Source: Brachionus manjavacas
Taxonomy: Eukaryota; Rotifera; Eurotatoria; Ploima; Brachionidae
Assembly (NCBI GenBank): GCA_019054805.1
Contig: JAHQIY010000003.1
Coordinates: 124,001 to 188,000, forward strand
Length of the DNA stretch: 64,000 nucleotides
Reading direction: 5' to 3'
The translations under genes and the position numbers were made by a program. The notes below the pieces were generated by a model, which saw only the letters and a program-made list of their open reading frames with translations, did no database searches and was not told where the DNA came from. This document shows, in pieces, positions 44,864 to 55,339 of the stretch (the first letter of the stretch is position 1; the number at the start of each line of letters is the position of its first letter).

Positions 44864-46781
44864 TTAGGTACCACTCTTTGTTATTGTTAAATTTGATTTT
44901 TCTTTTTCTTTATTCTTAGAGCCTTTTTTTCTTCCTTTTTTTGTTTGTTGTTGAGCATTAACTTCAAGTTCACTTTCAGTGCCATCATTACTTTCTTCTT
45001 CTTCATCATCGGCAACCACTACTTCCTCATCATTAGCAACCACTTCTTTTTCATCCTCCTTACTTGAAACTTCGTCCTCTACTTGCTTTTCGTTTGGTTC
45101 GTGTTCAGTCTCAAAAGACTCATAACTTGAAACACCCAACTGTTCAATTTCTTGACTTATTTCGTATTGTGGTTCAACAGTGTCAATTTCTCTAACATCA
45201 GCATCGATAACATTTTCAACAACTCGACCAACTAAGGGAAATAAATTAAACAAAACATGATATCTGTTTGTTTGCTTTTGTTTATTAATCTCTTTCATTA
45301 CGTACGGCTCAACAATTTTGTTTAAAATTTGATTTTGATTAGCTGATCTAATTTTATAAGGCTTAAGCATATTATAATGAATTTTTGAACGATTTTACCA
45401 TCAGCAGATTTAATTTCGTAGACAAACTCATTGACTATTTTTTGTATAATAAATGGACCAACAAATTTAGCTTCAAATGCCTTTGAACCACCAACTTTTC
45501 TACGACCATTTTTAACTAACACGAAATCATCTATTTCATACTTAAACTTGTTTTTAATAAATGAATCATAGAATTGCTTTTGTCTTAATCGAGCTTTTTC
45601 AAGATTCGCTTCGACCATCTCATTTAACCATTTAGCCTTACTTGACAATTTAGCTACGTAATTTTCAGCACCACTATGTTCTAAATTCTCATCAATCGCT
45701 CCAGTTAAGATATCTATGCTAGTTCTTGGTTTTCTAGCAAACAAAACTTCAAATGGTGAAAACCCAGATGACGACTGATTAGAACAATTGTCAGACATTA
45801 CTGTCTGGTTTAAATAAAAATCCCAACATTCTTGTAATTCATGGACATGCATAATCAATATTTGTTTTAATGTTCGATTCATACGCTCAACCAATCCATA
45901 ACCTTCTGGATGATAACTTGTAGTTTTCATCTTAACTATACCAAACCTCACACATAACTGTTTGACTAAGTTGGACTCAAAATTGGTACCTTGGTCTGTA
46001 ATAATACCTTCTGGTGTACCAAATTGGCAAACAATTGAATTAAACAAGAAGTATGCGGTAACCTCTGCTGAAAAACTTGAGATTGCTTTAGCAATGCAAA
46101 ATTTGGTAAAATAATCAATCGCAACAATAATGTATTGATTACCATTCGATGTCTTAACCAAAGGACCGGTAACATCAATAGCTATTAACTGCCATGGCCT
46201 TGAAACTTGAATCGGTTGGAGGGGAGCCCTGACAGTCATATTGGAATGCTTATATTTTTGGCAATAATCACAACAATCACAAAATACTTGTATAAACTTT
46301 TGCATATCGACCCAAAAAAATTTCTCATAAATTAAGTCAAATGTTTTTGCAAAGCCTCGATGACCAGCTAACCCAAAGTCATGGTAAGCTCGGCAAATGA
46401 AATCAATTGCATGTTTTGGTACCACGATTTGATCAAACTTCTCAGCAGCATATCTTACCAATAATTCATTTTTGACTTTCAATTCTCGTCTAATTTTAAA
46501 CCACTCATTGTCACCAGTATAAGCAGACCAATTATTCTTAACAATACAATCCTTAACAATACAAATCAACTGGTCTTTCAACTGTTCTTTTAACCAGTCT
46601 ATACCATCATTAAGCTTAATCAAATTCACTTTTGGTAAATTTCTTTTGGTATTATTCGAACCAGGATTGTAAATTATTTCATAATCTAGGTCTTGTAACT
46701 TGTATAAAAGACGACCTAGTCTTCCATTCGGTTCTCTAATTTTCTTTAATGACACCATAGGCTTATGATCGGTAATAAACT
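44864..46781 (-). pseudogene. Element B RNase H end, integrase and charged tail
   Basis: Resumes after element C with FITDHKPMVSLKKIREPNGR (end of RNase H). The integrase has the HHCC finger (HDFGLAGHRGFAKT...CDYCQKYKH) and core residues IDVTGPL, ITDQGTNFES and GYGLVERMNR with 35 residues between Asp and Glu (DD35E). A GPF module follows (KFVGPFIIQKIVNEFVYEIK). Near 45,375 a short length change shifts the frame into a ~165-residue tail that starts NMLKPYKI. The tail is very acidic, then ends with a basic GRKKGSKNKEKEK. Integrase core intact. Confidence 0.87.
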
Positions 46782-46899
46782 TGTAATACACCCTACGTAT
46801 CACTTGATTATCAGCTTCTCAACTGATGCGCAATGATAAGAAAGAATTAATACAATTGTCACGTATCTCAGAAGATAGACGCTTCTAGATGCTGATATA
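46782..46899. repeat. Left terminal inverted repeat of element C
   Basis: 118 bp starting TGTAATACACCCTACGTATC. It matches the reverse complement of 50,529-50,646 except one T/C near base 28. The stop of the Env-like ORF (46,868-46,870) lies inside it. Confidence 0.93.
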
Positions 46900-47889
46900 C
46901 GTGATCTAGAGCTGTATAAGTCTTGAGTTCGATTCCGTCACTATCTGCCAAGATAAGGTCGTGAATTGTTACAAAATCAGCTTTGATTTTTGACAAATTT
47001 GTACGATTATAAGTCAAAAATAAACCTTCCGTAGAACCATAAAGTTTCATACCACATTCGTTAAAGGTTTGTTTTATTTTGAAAATCTGATCGCCATTCG
47101 TATTACTAAAAACATTATTAAACGGTAAATTTAAACCAATTGTCATTTAAAGTCGATATGGACAGAAATTTACAATTTCTTTGGTCCAGTAAACAAATGA
47201 CGACTTAAGCTTACATTCCAATTGTTTAATATCACAGGTATCGAAAATTAAGTTTGATTTGCTTTTCAAGGTAACTCTTTTAACATTACACATGTAAATC
47301 CATAACTCATTACAGGTCTAAGCCACTTGAATATTTCTTTAGGCGTACCATCAAATATACAATCATCATTCTCACAGGACATTTTTGATCCTTCACATGT
47401 CCTTGAACTTACCATATTTTCACATTCTTTCTTACCAATTTCCACCTTATGAATGGTTTTTGATGAGCTTCTTGAACCAAACAGGTTCACGTATGCATCA
47501 ATTATAATTTTCTGTTTACTACATTCGTATCCATTTCCATCTATGGTTAGTATTTGATTGAAAAGCAAGTCCACTCTTCTAAATTTTTTGTCACTTTCTA
47601 CAAAAACTTTTTGAGTGGCATGACTTGCATAACAGTCCTTTTCGGTATTTAGAATTAGGGTGTTCTCAATATTAGTTTGGTCCGGTGTTTAACAGACAGT
47701 AAACCTTCCGTTAATTCTTACTGTTGACAAAGGTTTTATGAGAAAGAATAAAATTGTAATTAAAATATTCAACATATTCGGAAATGTCACATGATTGGCA
47801 TTTGTCTTTCTTGGTCGTCCAACTTTTTTAGGTTTGTTTAACTTTGACCAATAATCTTCAATTGGTTTCTTTCCCAAGAAACTATCCAT
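46868..47889 (-). pseudogene. Element C env-like ORF (broken)
   Basis: Begins at an ATG 147 bp after integrase, same strand and frame. The N-terminus has a basic patch with a GRPRK string, then a hydrophobic segment of ~17 residues (about residues 38-56) that could be a signal or membrane anchor. A cysteine-rich ectodomain-like region follows (at least nine Cys). A TAA near 47,692 interrupts it. The frame ends at 47,266 and continues shifted, with another TAA just before 47,146, to a stop inside the TIR. The pattern of signal/TM plus many Cys suggests a retroelement Env-like glycoprotein, which would serve membrane fusion or transfer between cells. I cannot name the viral family. Inactive as it stands. 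An old relative of its start is seen at 7756. Confidence 0.5.
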
Positions 47890-48036
47890 AGGTTCCCAAG
47901 AATTATGTTAAAGTGAATAGTTTTTTCATTTGACTAAAAATTCATATTTTTTGTTTTTATTCAGTCGATGGTTTATTATTTTTTCAACTTCAAAAATAGC
48001 TTCGTCCCTCCCCCCGTTAGTAGAAGGCGACTTATC

Positions 48037-49225
48037 TTATTTTAATCTCTGGAGTGGAAATGTGTCAGACAGTTTTTGCTTGAAGACATCCTCGAAAATG
48101 TAGTTACCATTTTTTGTTTGACCTAGAACGGTGAACGGGCAACGATATTTTGGGTGTAATTTTTCATTCAGTCCCATGACGCGGATCCATACCTTTGAGC
48201 CGGTAGATATTACTGTCTCTGTAACAGGCTTATTATTATTTTGAGCCTTAATTTGTGAGAATCTTGCTTTATCTATGTTCTGGAGTGCTGTCGGATATTT
48301 ATCATCGATCAGATCCGTTATTTGCTCAACACGTTCTTCTACTGCATTGTGTTTAAAATCGGGATCGATGGAACTCCAATCGTTGAATCCATTCATTTTT
48401 CTACCAAACATTAGTTCAAATGGGGAGAACTTTGTTGCTGAGTGTATTCTTGTACGAAATGCAAGCAATACGAATGGTAACAATTTAGACCAATCATCTG
48501 GATTTTGCTCACAATATTTTCTTAAACAACTTACTATTTCTTTGTTCAAGCGCTCAACTTGGCCAATGGTTCTGGGGTGGTATGCGGATGTAATAACATG
48601 CTCAGACCCGACTCGTCTTATAATATTATCAACAATTTGATTGTTAAATTCTTTACCTTGATCCGACATGAATACCCTTGGTAGTCCAAATATACATATG
48701 AATTTCCATAGGATGTTAGCTATTTGTTCGGCTGATTTACTTTTAATAGGTTCGGCATAAGGGAACTTGGTTAAGTATTCGGTAATTACCATTATTCCAG
48801 TGAAGCCTTCCTCTGTTACTGGTAGGCCAAATACCAAATCTATTCCGATTCTGTCAAAGATACCATTAATGGTAATGGCTTTCGCAGGATGTTCCTTTGC
48901 AGGCGCTAAATTATTTCTCTTACACACCTCGCAACTTTGTACGAAAGCTTCAATGTCTTTCTCCATGTTTTTCCAAAAGTAATCCTCTTTAATTCGTTTA
49001 GTTGTTGATTCTACCTGAAAGTGACCCAAAACATGTGCTTTTAAAATAATACCGCTTCTGTTACTAGGTCTCGGTACCAAGCGTGAAACATTATCTCGTC
49101 CCATTTTAAAAATTTCATCTTTTTCTCTATCGTAATAATACTGAGTTGCTGCTTTCTCAATTCTTTTAATATGCTTTTTGGACAATCCATTTTGAAATCG
49201 ACCATTTTTTAGATAATACAGTAAT
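48037..49225 (-). CDS. Element C integrase (Gypsy/Ginger type, DD35E)
   Basis: Open frame of ~395 codons. The N-terminus reads YLKNGRFQNGLSKKHIKRIE, the short 'YL..G.F..GLSK' opening known from Ginger/GIN1-type integrases. The zinc finger HVLGHF...SCEVC is intact (HHCC). Core residues are IGIDLVFGLPV, MSDQGKEFNN and TIGQVERLNK with 35 residues between the second Asp and Glu. A GPY/F-like end follows (KYRCPFTVLGQTKNGNYIF; the usual G is C). No in-frame ATG exists ahead of the finger; an AG acceptor-like site precedes the frame near 49,228, so a short upstream exon may supply the start. It would act as transposase on the TIRs. No stop or frameshift: probably the youngest gene in the region. Confidence 0.85.
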
Positions 49226-49296
49226 ATGTCATCTACATAGACTCAAAACTTTTACGTGAAGTTGTGTCAATGTGATCATTAAAATCGTTATCAGTA

Positions 49297-50511
49297 ATGG
49301 TTTTTCACTACCTTGAGGCAAATGGAACATTAGTAAATGGCTCAGAAGTAGAACAAGCTGATTGGTTGGAGAAAGTAACGGCTACTAAAGCTCCTAAGAA
49401 ACTTTTATTTAGTCTTCTGACCCAAAGAGCGGTACTTGTAGCAAAGAAAAAGGAACAACCAGATGCAAGCCATCAAAATAAATCGACACCCCAATCAAGC
49501 TTATCAACTACAACGGAAAGTACTCATCAACAAGAGCAAATTATTGAACCAGACATGTCACCAATGGAAAATAGGGTTTTCAATAGACGTCCACAGTTTA
49601 AGATGGATGATATCCCGAAACTATATGGAAACGACAAGGATAAAATTGAGGAATGGATCTACCTTGTCGAAACAGAGGCGGAAGACCAGGGAATTGATAA
49701 AAATAGATTAGTCACTGCAGTTAACAAATTTTTAAGAGGTAATGCTTTGCAATTGGTCAGGAATCTTAAGAAAAAGAAAGAAAACCTGACATGGGTTGAT
49801 TTGAAATCTCACCTGTTGGCCACTTATAAGCCCGACGATGTCCAAAGAACTTTAAGATCCGAATTAAAAGCAATCAAATTGGACGTGAATTATAAGGAAA
49901 ATGTTCTGAAATTCCAGCAAATTGCCAACATAATCGAAAAAATAGATGAGTTCGAGTTGGTATGGATGTTTTTTGACGCGGTTGACCCCCGCGTTAGAGC
50001 TGAGTTGGAAAGCAAAAATGTCAAGACACTTGACGATGCTATAACTCAAGCTATGATATTCAGTAGGAGTACGTGGAGTGTTAATAAGCCAGTACCCGTT
50101 TATTATTCAAGAAACAATTAAAAGAAGCGCTTAAAATCATTCTATAACTTAAGAGAGAAAGAAGTTGATAGAGGAAAAAACTTAAATAATAAAACAGATG
50201 ATAGAGGTAAAATCCCTGTCTGTTACAGATGTAAAAAACCAGGTCACATTAAAGCAGATTGCAAAGTGAAATTGTTTAGCGGCGAGAACAATAACAAATC
50301 AAATTATGGAAGGAATCAGAACAAAGGAAAATGGAGCAACCCGAAGAAATCATACTTAGCAGAAGAAACGGAAGAACCAGAGTCAAACAATCGTAATCGT
50401 GATACTGAATACGTATACGTTTGCACAACAGGTAACTTACTGAGAATGGAAATTATTTATACCCATGAGTTCGTGTCAATAACACGGGCTTATAATTTTA
50501 ACAAGATGTGA
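49297..50511 (+). pseudogene. Element C Gag-like ORF with CCHC knuckle
   Basis: ATG at 49,297, 404 codons, one internal TAA at 50,119-50,121 (a Gln-to-stop change would explain it). The first ~100 residues are Gln/Ser/Thr-rich. The retrotransposon capsid region follows: KLYGNDKDKIEEWIYLVETE, VNKFLRGNALQLVRNLKKKK, HLLATYKPDDVQRTLRSELK and WMFFDAVDPRVRAELESKNV. Near residue 308 there is one zinc knuckle (CYRCKKPGHIKADC). It is transcribed away from integrase; the two starts are ~70-110 bp apart, suggesting a shared bidirectional promoter. A relative is found at 17,037-17,234. In LTR elements Gag forms the particle; its role in an element without RT is unknown. Confidence 0.82.
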
Positions 50512-50528
50512 GCTATTATATAAATGTT

Positions 50529-50646
50529 TATATCAGCATCTAGAAGCGTCTATCTTCTGAGATACGTGACAATTGTATTAATTCTTTCTTATCATTGCGC
50601 ATCAGTTGAGAAGCTGATGATCAAGTGATACGTAGGGTGTATTACA
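50529..50646. repeat. Right terminal inverted repeat of element C
   Basis: Inverted partner of 46,782-46,899. The Gag-like ORF stops at 50,509-50,511, 17 bp before it. Confidence 0.93.
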
Positions 50647-50650
50647 AACT

Positions 50651-51903
50651 TGATATGACGACCGTAGATATATGGTCGATAATGCTTTGAAGACCAAACT
50701 ATTGCCAACAACTCTTTTTCACTAACTGAAATCTACGTTATAATCTACGTTCACACTTAGTTAAATGTCTTCCTCCAAATGCAACTGGAAGGTCTTTACC
50801 TTTTAACTGGAAGCACCAATAGCCCATTCAGATGCATCAAATTCAATCTTGAAAGGAAGCTCATAATTTGGTAGAACTAAAATTGGAGCTGAAACCAATT
50901 TCTCCTTTAACTCTGTGAAAGCTATCTTGGAACTTTCTTCCCATTTAAATTTACTGTTAGACTCTGTTAGTCTATAAAGAACAGAAGCAATTTTACTAAA
51001 GTTTGGTATAAAACGTCTGTAATATGACATGGCACCTAAGAAACGTTTAAGTTCTTTTGGATTCTCTGGCAGTTTCATGTGAACAATCACTTGAACTTTA
51101 TTTCTATCTGGCTTTAAACCATCTTTTGTAACTTCATAACCCAAATACAATATTGAATCACTGCAAAAATTACACTTATTAGGCTGTAATTTAAGATTTG
51201 CTTCTTTTATGCGAATAAAAACAGACTCTAATCTTTCCAAATGTTCTTCAAACGACGCAGCGAAAACAACAACATCATCTTTATAAACAAGACACATTTT
51301 CCAAGTCAACCCTCTTAGAACTTTATCCATTAGACGCTGAAATGTAGAAGGACCATTACACAACCCAAACGGCATCACTCGAAACTGAAAAAGTTGATTA
51401 TTTGCTACAAAAGCTGTTTTTTCTTTATCAGCTTCAGTAAGTGGTACTTGCCAATAACCGCTTGCTAAATCCAAATTGGAGAAGTACTTGGATCCAGACA
51501 GAGCATCCAAAGTCTCATCTATTCTCGGAATTGGATAGCTGTCTTTAACAGTCACCGAATTAATTTTGCGAAAATCGATGCAAAATCGAAATTTTGGGGA
51601 GCCATCGTCGGATTTCTTTGTAACCAACAACACTGGAGAACACCATGGACTTTCAGTAGGTTCTATTACCTTTTCTTCCAACATAACCTTTACTTGTTTT
51701 TCAACTTCTGGTCTTGATGCTGGTGGTAGGCGATATTGTTTTTGTTTAATTGGAAAATCAGTATTTGTGACAATCCTGTGTTGCAAAATGTTTGTGAATC
51801 CATTCGAATTGTCCCACTTAAAAATACTTTTAAAACGATACAACAAACTCATAAGCTTGATATGTTTATATTTGTTTAGTTTGCCAATCTTTAACTTATC
51901 CAA
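50651..51903 (-). pseudogene. Element B reverse transcriptase and RNase H start
   Basis: Open from 51,903 to 50,803 with complete RT blocks: FRFCIDFRKINSVTVKDSYP, DLASGYWQVPLTEADKEKTA, FRVMPFGLCNGPSTFQRLMD, then the active site CLVYKDDVVVFA. The usual x in YxDD is hydrophobic (L or I); here it is Lys. RNase H begins IEFDASEWAIGAS and, after a stop, continues in a shifted frame with EKELLAIVW and YIYGRHIKF, where element C interrupts it. Confidence 0.87.
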
Positions 51904-51947
51904 TTTCGTATCAATCTCGGATTCTTTAACTTTTGATGTTTTTAATT

Positions 51948-53521
51948 TTATAGTCTCTCTTTGATGATTAAATGGTTCATTAAATGGTACAATAGTGCTT
52001 CATTAACTTGACCAATCAATTCACCTTCTTTTAATTCAATAGGCTCTGGATTACCATTTATAACACTTAAAATAACATCTTCGGATTCTACTTGATGCAA
52101 ACTACAAGCAACTAATACACCTTTATTTGCCATCTCTAAGTCTGGTTCAAACATAAGTGTTGTTTTACATCTAAAATTGTTAACTTTCGCCTTAATTAAC
52201 TTTTCACACAATGGTTCTAAAGTTATTTGTTGAGCAACCTTAACCTTTTGACAACTACTAAAATCGCATTTAGATTTGGATCTTATGTAAATTCTGTCAT
52301 CAAAATGATCAACTACCACTTTTTGTATTATTAGAAAGTCACGTCTCAAAATTGAATTTTCTGATTCAATATCGTTTGAAATTATGAAAACAAGGTCACC
52401 AACCCAATTACCAATTCTTAAGTTTACTCTACCAATAAAACAATCAATCATTGTCTTATTAGTAGCTGTTTCCAATTTGTATTTTTTCTTAGCTAAGCCA
52501 AGCGGATTTTTACCATCGAGGACCAACTCTTGTACATTTTTCGGTAACTCATCCATCTTTATAAATGAATGAGAAGCTCCACTATCGACTAAAACCTTCA
52601 ATCCAAACACATCATTATTACCAGTACCAAATAAACACATTTTAACATCCATTTTGATTAAATTAACCTTGTTTAGCTCAAGTTGTAAGGTGTTTATCTT
52701 TAATGAATTATTAAAAAGACCATCAAGCTCATCCTCACTAGACGATACATCATCTTTAGACGCTGAAATACCATAAGATTTAATTGTTTCTTTTTTATCA
52801 CTACCTCGTTCATGCTTATTATTGAATTTCTTAGACCCATCTTGTTCTTCTCTTTTTTTTCTTTTAAAACAATCAGCAGCTTTATGACCAAATTTTGAAC
52901 AATAATTACATTCTCCATTAAATTTGTATTTTTTGTTTTTGTTGAACTTATTGTTAAATTTCACAATATTTATTTCACCATCCGGCTCATATTTAAATTC
53001 AGGTTCTTCTTTCAGCTTCGGCTCGTTAAAATAAATATCTTGTGCAGCCTCATCTAATAGTTTAACTAAATCAGCCCACGGTTTGTCTAAAAACTTTGCC
53101 ATGGAACGTAAATGAGGCGGCATATTTTCTAAAAAATGTGTTCTTACTGTTGATTTACGTTGTTCATCTGGAACATCAGGCCATGCCTTTTTTAGCAGTC
53201 GTGATAATTCGGATGCAAAATTAGCAGGAGATTCGTTTGATTTTAAACGTCTCTCTCTAAACTCTTTCAACTATCTCTCAGTCGTTTTAGTACAACTTTG
53301 TTCCAAATTCTTTAAACACGTCTCAATTTTCCTCTTTTCTTCAACTGTAAGCGTTGAATACGATTCTTTGGCTTTACTTCTTAAACATAATGGTAAATTT
53401 GACATTGTCTTGCTTCATCCCAACCTGATACTAAAGCTTGAAGTTTGAAAAATTCAACAAATTCATCAATGTCACCACTTCCATCAAAACAAAGAGCAGC
53501 CAAATTCTTGGTTAAATCCAT
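51948..53521 (-). pseudogene. Element B gag and protease
   Basis: ATG at 53,519-53,521 (MDLTKNLAALCFDGSGDIDE). A frameshift near 53,395 moves it into the long frame ending at 51,948, with one TAG at 53,271-53,273. The capsid block includes LKSNESPANFASELSRLLKK and MPPHLRSMAKFLDKPWADLV. One CCHC knuckle follows (CNYCSKFGHKAADC). The protease has VLVDSGASHSFIKMDELP (DSGA active site). The typical downstream block reads ILRRDFL rather than the usual ILGxDFL. Pol follows in another frame. Confidence 0.85.
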
Positions 53522-53906
53522 TACACAAATTAAACAATTAAACTTAACACAATTCAAATTCACTAAGCTTATCAAATAGGACAGCAACCACAAAATTTTT
53601 GAACAACCTAGGATACACCACCAATGAAGCAAAAACACTAGGAATGGAACGGATACCAATTGAAACTTTACCGCTATCACCAAATGTAGCGTTGTTCAGG
53701 AACTGAAATAAAAGATTAAGATTTGTTTTATTCAAATCGTTTATTCGAAATATTATAACTCCATATTATCTCCTAAAATAAGAATTTTCAACTAAATTTA
53801 TAGATAATTTTTCGGCTTAAGATTTAACAAGAATAAGAGGAATTTGTATTGTAAAATAAAAGATGATGCAACTATGATTTTATTGGTTACTAGTTTGACA
53901 ATAGAA

Positions 53907-54075
53907 TTCATAAATCATAGTTGCAATGCGTGATTAAATAAGCTTAGCCAAAACTTAAGAACACTATTGTTTTGTTTTTGCAATGTCAACATTTGAACAG
54001 TGCAAAGTACAGTTCTTAATTTCAAATTTTAAATTTCAAACATTATAAATATAATCTTAGTTTTGCACTGTTACA
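53907..54075 (-). repeat. 5' LTR of element B
   Basis: Differs from the 3' LTR at two visible positions (AAACTTAAG against AAACTAAAG, and ACTATTG against ACTTTTG). Confidence 0.88.
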
Positions 54076-54128
54076 CCATATAAGAATTAAATTAAAGAAA
54101 AAAAAAAAAAAAAAAATTATCATAAATT

Positions 54129-55190
54129 ATGGACCAAAATGTCTCAGCGCTGGACCCTATCGATCCTTCTCCGACTATGCCCCCACCAACTCACAGGAAT
54201 CAGACACGAAGAAAAAAAGGATAAATAATAGTTTATTTATCAGTTTATTACCAGGAGGAAGAAAGCTCGGATGACGATCCAACAGCCTCCCCAAAACAAA
54301 TTAAGAGCTGATAAAGCAAAATAAAAAGCAGATTGCAGCCAACTAATGAAAAAGGTTGAAACCTTTTCTGACACGGTCGAATCCTTAAACGCACTAATTG
54401 CCAAGGTATCGGAAAGCATAACACAGTTGGAATCAAAGCTGATGGCTTGTTTTGACCTAGAGACCAAAGTAGCGGCATTATCAAAGAGACTCAACGACAT
54501 TGAAAATAACAACACCGTAATGGATTACAGTTATGTTGAATGTCAGTCAGAATCACGAATTGGAGTACTAGAAAATAAGAAAAAAGAAACCTTTCTTCTC
54601 AGCGACTTATTTAGCAGCAATGGTAGAAAAAGTACCAACCAAGAAATAGTTATGATTGAAAAACTAGCTAGGGAAGCGAAAGCCAAGGAAAGCAAGGCAA
54701 ATAATCTTGTGATAAGTGGAATTGAACAATCTATCAACAAAAATCTACAAGATGCAGATGAGACGATAAACTTTTTGTGATCAATTTATTCAATGAAAGT
54801 GGCATTTCCTCATCAAATTGTGTCATAAAGAGAACTCATCGCATCAGACGTATCAACATGAATAATAAGCCCGAACTCCTTGTAGTAGAATTCGACAATA
54901 AAGAAAGTGCGAATTTGATTATAAGGAATGCCAAAAAGTTGAAAAACAATGAAATCTACAAGAATATCTTTATAAATCGTGATCTTACAACAAATGAGAT
55001 GGAAGTACTGAGAGCGGCAAGAAAAGAATGCTTAGAGAGAAATGAGAAATTAACTCTCAGTGACGGGAGGCATAAATATGGAACTGTCAACTGTAGCAAA
55101 GACTCAAACAAAGAAATTGAATTCTTCTGGGGTCTCAGATTCGGAAAAATCCACAAGATTGATAGAAATAGCAGGAAGATTATCTTCTAG
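54129..55190 (+). pseudogene. LINE ORF1 (coiled coil and RRM-like)
   Basis: The start is followed by an early stop. The rest is open from about 54,346 to 54,780 and, in another frame, 54,777-55,190. The first part is a coiled coil (KVAALSKRLNDIENNNTVMD) followed by NNLVISGIEQSI. The second has KPELLVVEFDNKESANLIIR, NIFINRDLTTNEMEVLRAAR and EFFWGLRFGKIHKI, the RRM-CTD pattern of LINE ORF1. Same architecture as ORF1 at 15,229-16,107. Confidence 0.75.
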
Positions 55191-55339
55191 TTTAAACGAA
55201 ATAACTTGCACCAACTTAAAAAAATCAACGAAATAAAGAATGAAATTATATTTAATAAAGGCAATTCATGTCTCAAATGCATTTACACTAACGCAACTTC
55301 ACTGGTCAACAAATGGGATGAATTCAACTCTCTAGTTTA

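Larger units (their letters stand above)
46782..50646. mobile_element. Element C: Ginger-like TIR transposon with gag and env-like genes
   Basis: 3865 bp with 118-bp terminal inverted repeats differing at one base, ends TGTAATACACCC...GGGTGTATTACA, flanked by AACT on both sides (46,778-46,781; 50,647-50,650). Element B RNase H reads through if C and one AACT are removed, so C inserted as a unit. It encodes an integrase on the minus strand, an Env-like ORF downstream of it in the same direction, and a Gag-like ORF divergently on the plus strand. No protease, RT or RNase H was found, and the three genes fill nearly the whole interior. TG..CA inverted ends, a 4-bp target duplication and a Gypsy-like integrase are the hallmarks of Ginger DNA transposons. 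Confidence 0.8.
44531..54075 (-). mobile_element. Element B: Gypsy LTR retrotransposon, split by element C
   Basis: Minus-strand element with 169-bp LTRs (44,531-44,699 and 53,907-54,075; two differences that I see), gag with CCHC, protease, RT, RNase H and DD35E integrase. It is interrupted in RNase H by element C (46,782-50,646); the unit without C is about 5.7 kb. LTRs start TGTAACAGTG on the minus strand. A purine tract (GGTCGGAGGAA) precedes the 3' LTR. I find no target-site duplication. Confidence 0.88.

Noticed and set aside
46782..50646. Element C as an ordinary LTR retrotransposon
   Set aside because: Its terminal repeats are inverted, not direct, and neither RT nor protease nor RNase H is present; kept only as a rearrangement alternative.
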